From the NCBI GenBank assembly GCA_018380195.1, contig JAGZUC010000027.1, positions 1 to 42,679 of the forward strand: a DNA stretch of 42,679 nt, in the 5' to 3' direction. The stretch is from Collinsella sp. Its GTDB lineage: Bacteria; Actinomycetota; Coriobacteriia; Coriobacteriales; Coriobacteriaceae. The notes under the pieces were generated by a model. The model saw only the letters and a list, made by a program, of their open reading frames with translations. It was not told where the DNA came from and made no database searches. This document shows, in pieces, positions 40,988-42,679 of this stretch. Position numbers and translations under genes: made by a program. The number at the start of each line of letters is the position of its first letter. The first letter of the stretch is position 1.

Positions 40988-42346
40988 ATGGCAGCACCCG
41001 AGCAGCTGTTCAACGTTCGTGAGCGCAAGCGTTTTGAGCGTCACGACATCTGGGAGCGCATTGCCGAGAACGGCACGATTTCCGCCGCCGTCATGGTGAT
41101 CGCTGCCATCGCCGCCGTCATTTGCGCCAATACCGATGCCTACGAGGCCATCCATCACTTTTTGGAGACCCCGCTGTATGTGGGTCTGGGCAACCTTACG
41201 GCCGGTCTCACCGTTGAACTTTTCGTCAACGACTTCCTCATGGCGATTTTCTTTTTGCTAGTGGGCATTGAGCTTAAGTACGAGATGACGGTCGGCGAGC
41301 TCAAGAATCCGCGTCAGGCCATGCTTCCCATGCTGGCGGCCGTGGGCGGCGTCGTCGTTCCCGCCTGCATCTACCTGATCTTTAACCATGCCGGCGCCCA
41401 CAACGGTTGGGCCATCCCCATGGCAACCGATATTGCCTTTGCGCTGGGCGTGCTGTCGCTTTTGGGCAATCGCGTGCCCAACGGCGTGCGCGTGTTCTTC
41501 TCGACGCTCGCCATCGCCGACGACCTCATCTCCATCGCCGCCATCGCCATCTTCTACGGTCAGAGCCCCAATCCGTTTTGGCTGGGTGCCGCCGCGCTCG
41601 TGACCTGCGCGCTCGTGTGGCTCAACAAGACGCAGCATTACCGCCTTGCCCCGTATTCGGTACTGGGTCTGCTGTTGTGGTTCTGCATGTTCAAGAGCGG
41701 CGTACATGCCACACTTGCTGGCGTCATCTTGGCCTTTACCATCCCGGCTAAGTGCGGCGTTAAGCTCGATAGCCTCACCGATTGGTTGGGCGAGTGCCTG
41801 CCGCTGCTCGATGACCGCTACGACGACGAGGCACACATCCTGGGCCAGCATGACTTTACCGTCTCGACCACCAAGGTCGAGCGCGTCATGCACCGCGTGA
41901 CCCCGCCGCTCATCCGCATGGAGCGTCTGATCTCCACGCCGGTCAACTTTGTGATTCTGCCGATCTTTGCGTTCGTGAACGCACAGGTTCGCCTGGTGGG
42001 CGTGGACATGAGCACGTTGCTCACCGACCCGGTGACGCTCGGCGTGTACTTTGGCATGCTGCTGGGCAAGCCGATCGGCATCTTTGGCATGACGTTCGCC
42101 TTGGTCAAGCTCAAGGCCTGCGAGCTGCCGCACAACGTCAACTGGCACATGATTGCCGGTGTGGGCATTCTGGGCGGTATCGGCTTTACCATGTCGATTC
42201 TCATTAGCGGCCTTGCCTTTCCGACGGCCCAGTTTGAGGTTCTTGCTGCCAAGGCTGCCATTCTTGCCGGTTCGGTCACCGCTGCCGTGCTCGGCATGAT
42301 CTACATGAGCGTGGTCTGCAAGCATCCCGCGCCCAAGGGCGAGTAA
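40988..42346 (+). CDS. nhaA: Na+/H+ antiporter NhaA
   Basis: A 452-aa membrane antiporter. It has ATDIAFALG with D148 and LAIADD with D178-D179, equal to D133 and D163-D164 of E. coli NhaA, the ion-binding residues. About 12 membrane segments are visible. AAAGGAG precedes the ATG. A central loop at about 265-310 is longer than in E. coli. It expels sodium in exchange for protons and helps pH and salt balance. Confidence 0.94.
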   Translation: MAAPEQLFNVRERKRFERHDIWERIAENGTISAAVMVIAAIAAVICANTDAYEAIHHFLETPLYVGLGNLTAGLTVELFVNDFLMAIFFLLVGIELKYEMTVGELKNPRQAMLPMLAAVGGVVVPACIYLIFNHAGAHNGWAIPMATDIAFALGVLSLLGNRVPNGVRVFFSTLAIADDLISIAAIAIFYGQSPNPFWLGAAALVTCALVWLNKTQHYRLAPYSVLGLLLWFCMFKSGVHATLAGVILAFTIPAKCGVKLDSLTDWLGECLPLLDDRYDDEAHILGQHDFTVSTTKVERVMHRVTPPLIRMERLISTPVNFVILPIFAFVNAQVRLVGVDMSTLLTDPVTLGVYFGMLLGKPIGIFGMTFALVKLKACELPHNVNWHMIAGVGILGGIGFTMSILISGLAFPTAQFEVLAAKAAILAGSVTAAVLGMIYMSVVCKHPAPKGE

Positions 42347-42641
42347 AAGCTCGAAAACAGACACCAGAACCGGTTTGGATGCGTTCGAAACTCGGATCAG
42401 GGTGCTACTGGCCCACTGCCAGATACCCCCGTGGCCAAAAAACGCCGTTTGTGAGTACTGTCACAAACGGCGTATCATTTTAGGTGCGGAAAATAATGAA
42501 CAAAGTTATAAGAACTGTACGTTAATGAGTGACCATCGACTTCCAATTTGGCGCTAGCTGACGGTGATTAGGGAGTTTCAAGGTCGCGCGCGCAGACGTG
42601 GTGTAAGAGTGTCCTGAGGTCCGTCGCTGCAAGTCCCGATG
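42347..42641. other. Region after nhaA
   Basis: This 295-bp stretch has the hairpin at 42442-42473 and no supported coding sequence. Confidence 0.55.
42442..42473. terminator. 13-bp hairpin after nhaA
   Basis: ACGCCGTTTGTGA (42442-42454) pairs exactly with TCACAAACGGCGT (42461-42473). A-rich and T-rich flanks would allow termination on either strand. Confidence 0.8.
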
Positions 42642-42679
42642 TTACTCCTTCTTGAGGCCGTGCTTCTCGACTATCTCGT
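42642..42679 (-). CDS. C-terminal end of a gene running off the window
   Basis: Minus-strand codons spell EIVEKHGLKKE and a TAA at 42642-42644. Only about 12 codons are visible, so the product cannot be named. Confidence 0.4.
   Translation of the reverse strand, partial: EIVEKHGLKKE

Noticed and set aside
1..42679. CRISPR array, tRNA, rRNA, transposase
   Set aside because: No regular repeat-spacer pattern, no cloverleaf or ribosomal signature, and no transposase or integrase motif was seen.

Overview
The window looks like a chromosomal segment of a gut Coriobacteriia actinobacterium, most likely Collinsella. Indicators are the roughly 60% GC content, the strong Shine-Dalgarno sequences, a membrane-anchored LuxR regulator of the kind abundant in this class, an undecaprenyl-diphosphatase with an acidic insert, and a dispersed GGGGGTC-type intergenic repeat. 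No taxonomic search was possible, so the genus is an inference.

Positions 1 to about 9,957 form a compact defence/accessory island with lower and more variable GC than the rest. In order it holds: a 42-bp perfect palindrome and a Fur-box-like site; a candidate small RNA followed by an AbiF/AbiD-type (Abi_2) HEPN protein; an HNH endonuclease; two previously hidden, very basic mini-genes on the minus strand (41 and 34 aa) with near-perfect ribosome binding sites; an AAA+ ATPase plus subtilisin-like protease pair that matches the IetAS type of anti-phage/plasmid-stability module; a DNA cytosine-5 methyltransferase with an N-terminal winged helix, convergent with an HNH restriction enzyme whose promoter carries a perfect 17-bp palindrome; and a decayed adenine methylase/specificity remnant. 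The island ends inside a surface-protein gene that has lost its N-terminal part.

From about 10.8 to 19.7 kb there are housekeeping genes: a small membrane protein, two overlapping metallophosphoesterases, gluQ, a DUF2207 membrane protein, a GNAT acetyltransferase, purH and an uncharacterised 236-aa protein. From 19.7 to 27.5 kb lies a catabolic-looking cluster: a PucR regulator, an ornithine cyclodeaminase-family enzyme, a class I aminotransferase, a 12-TM-type LuxR sensor-regulator, an M20 amidohydrolase and a YfcC/DcuC-family carrier. This suggests import and hydrolysis of an N-acylated or peptide-like amino-acid compound and its further metabolism.

From 27.8 to 31.2 kb there is an orphan two-component system and a hipBA toxin-antitoxin locus. 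Four related palindromic operators precede hipB, and hipA has suffered an internal deletion and frameshift that removes the second catalytic aspartate. The remainder carries a universal stress protein, uppP, a long PcrA/UvrD helicase, manA with a GntR regulator, a ROK glucokinase, a manganese-dependent pyrophosphatase and nhaA. A strong terminator-like hairpin sits in the nhaA leader. Two large nested palindromes (31,294-31,384 and 36,346-36,448) and a pair of dispersed repeats (33,217 and 39,637) decorate intergenic DNA. The window ends in the C-terminal codons of a minus-strand gene.
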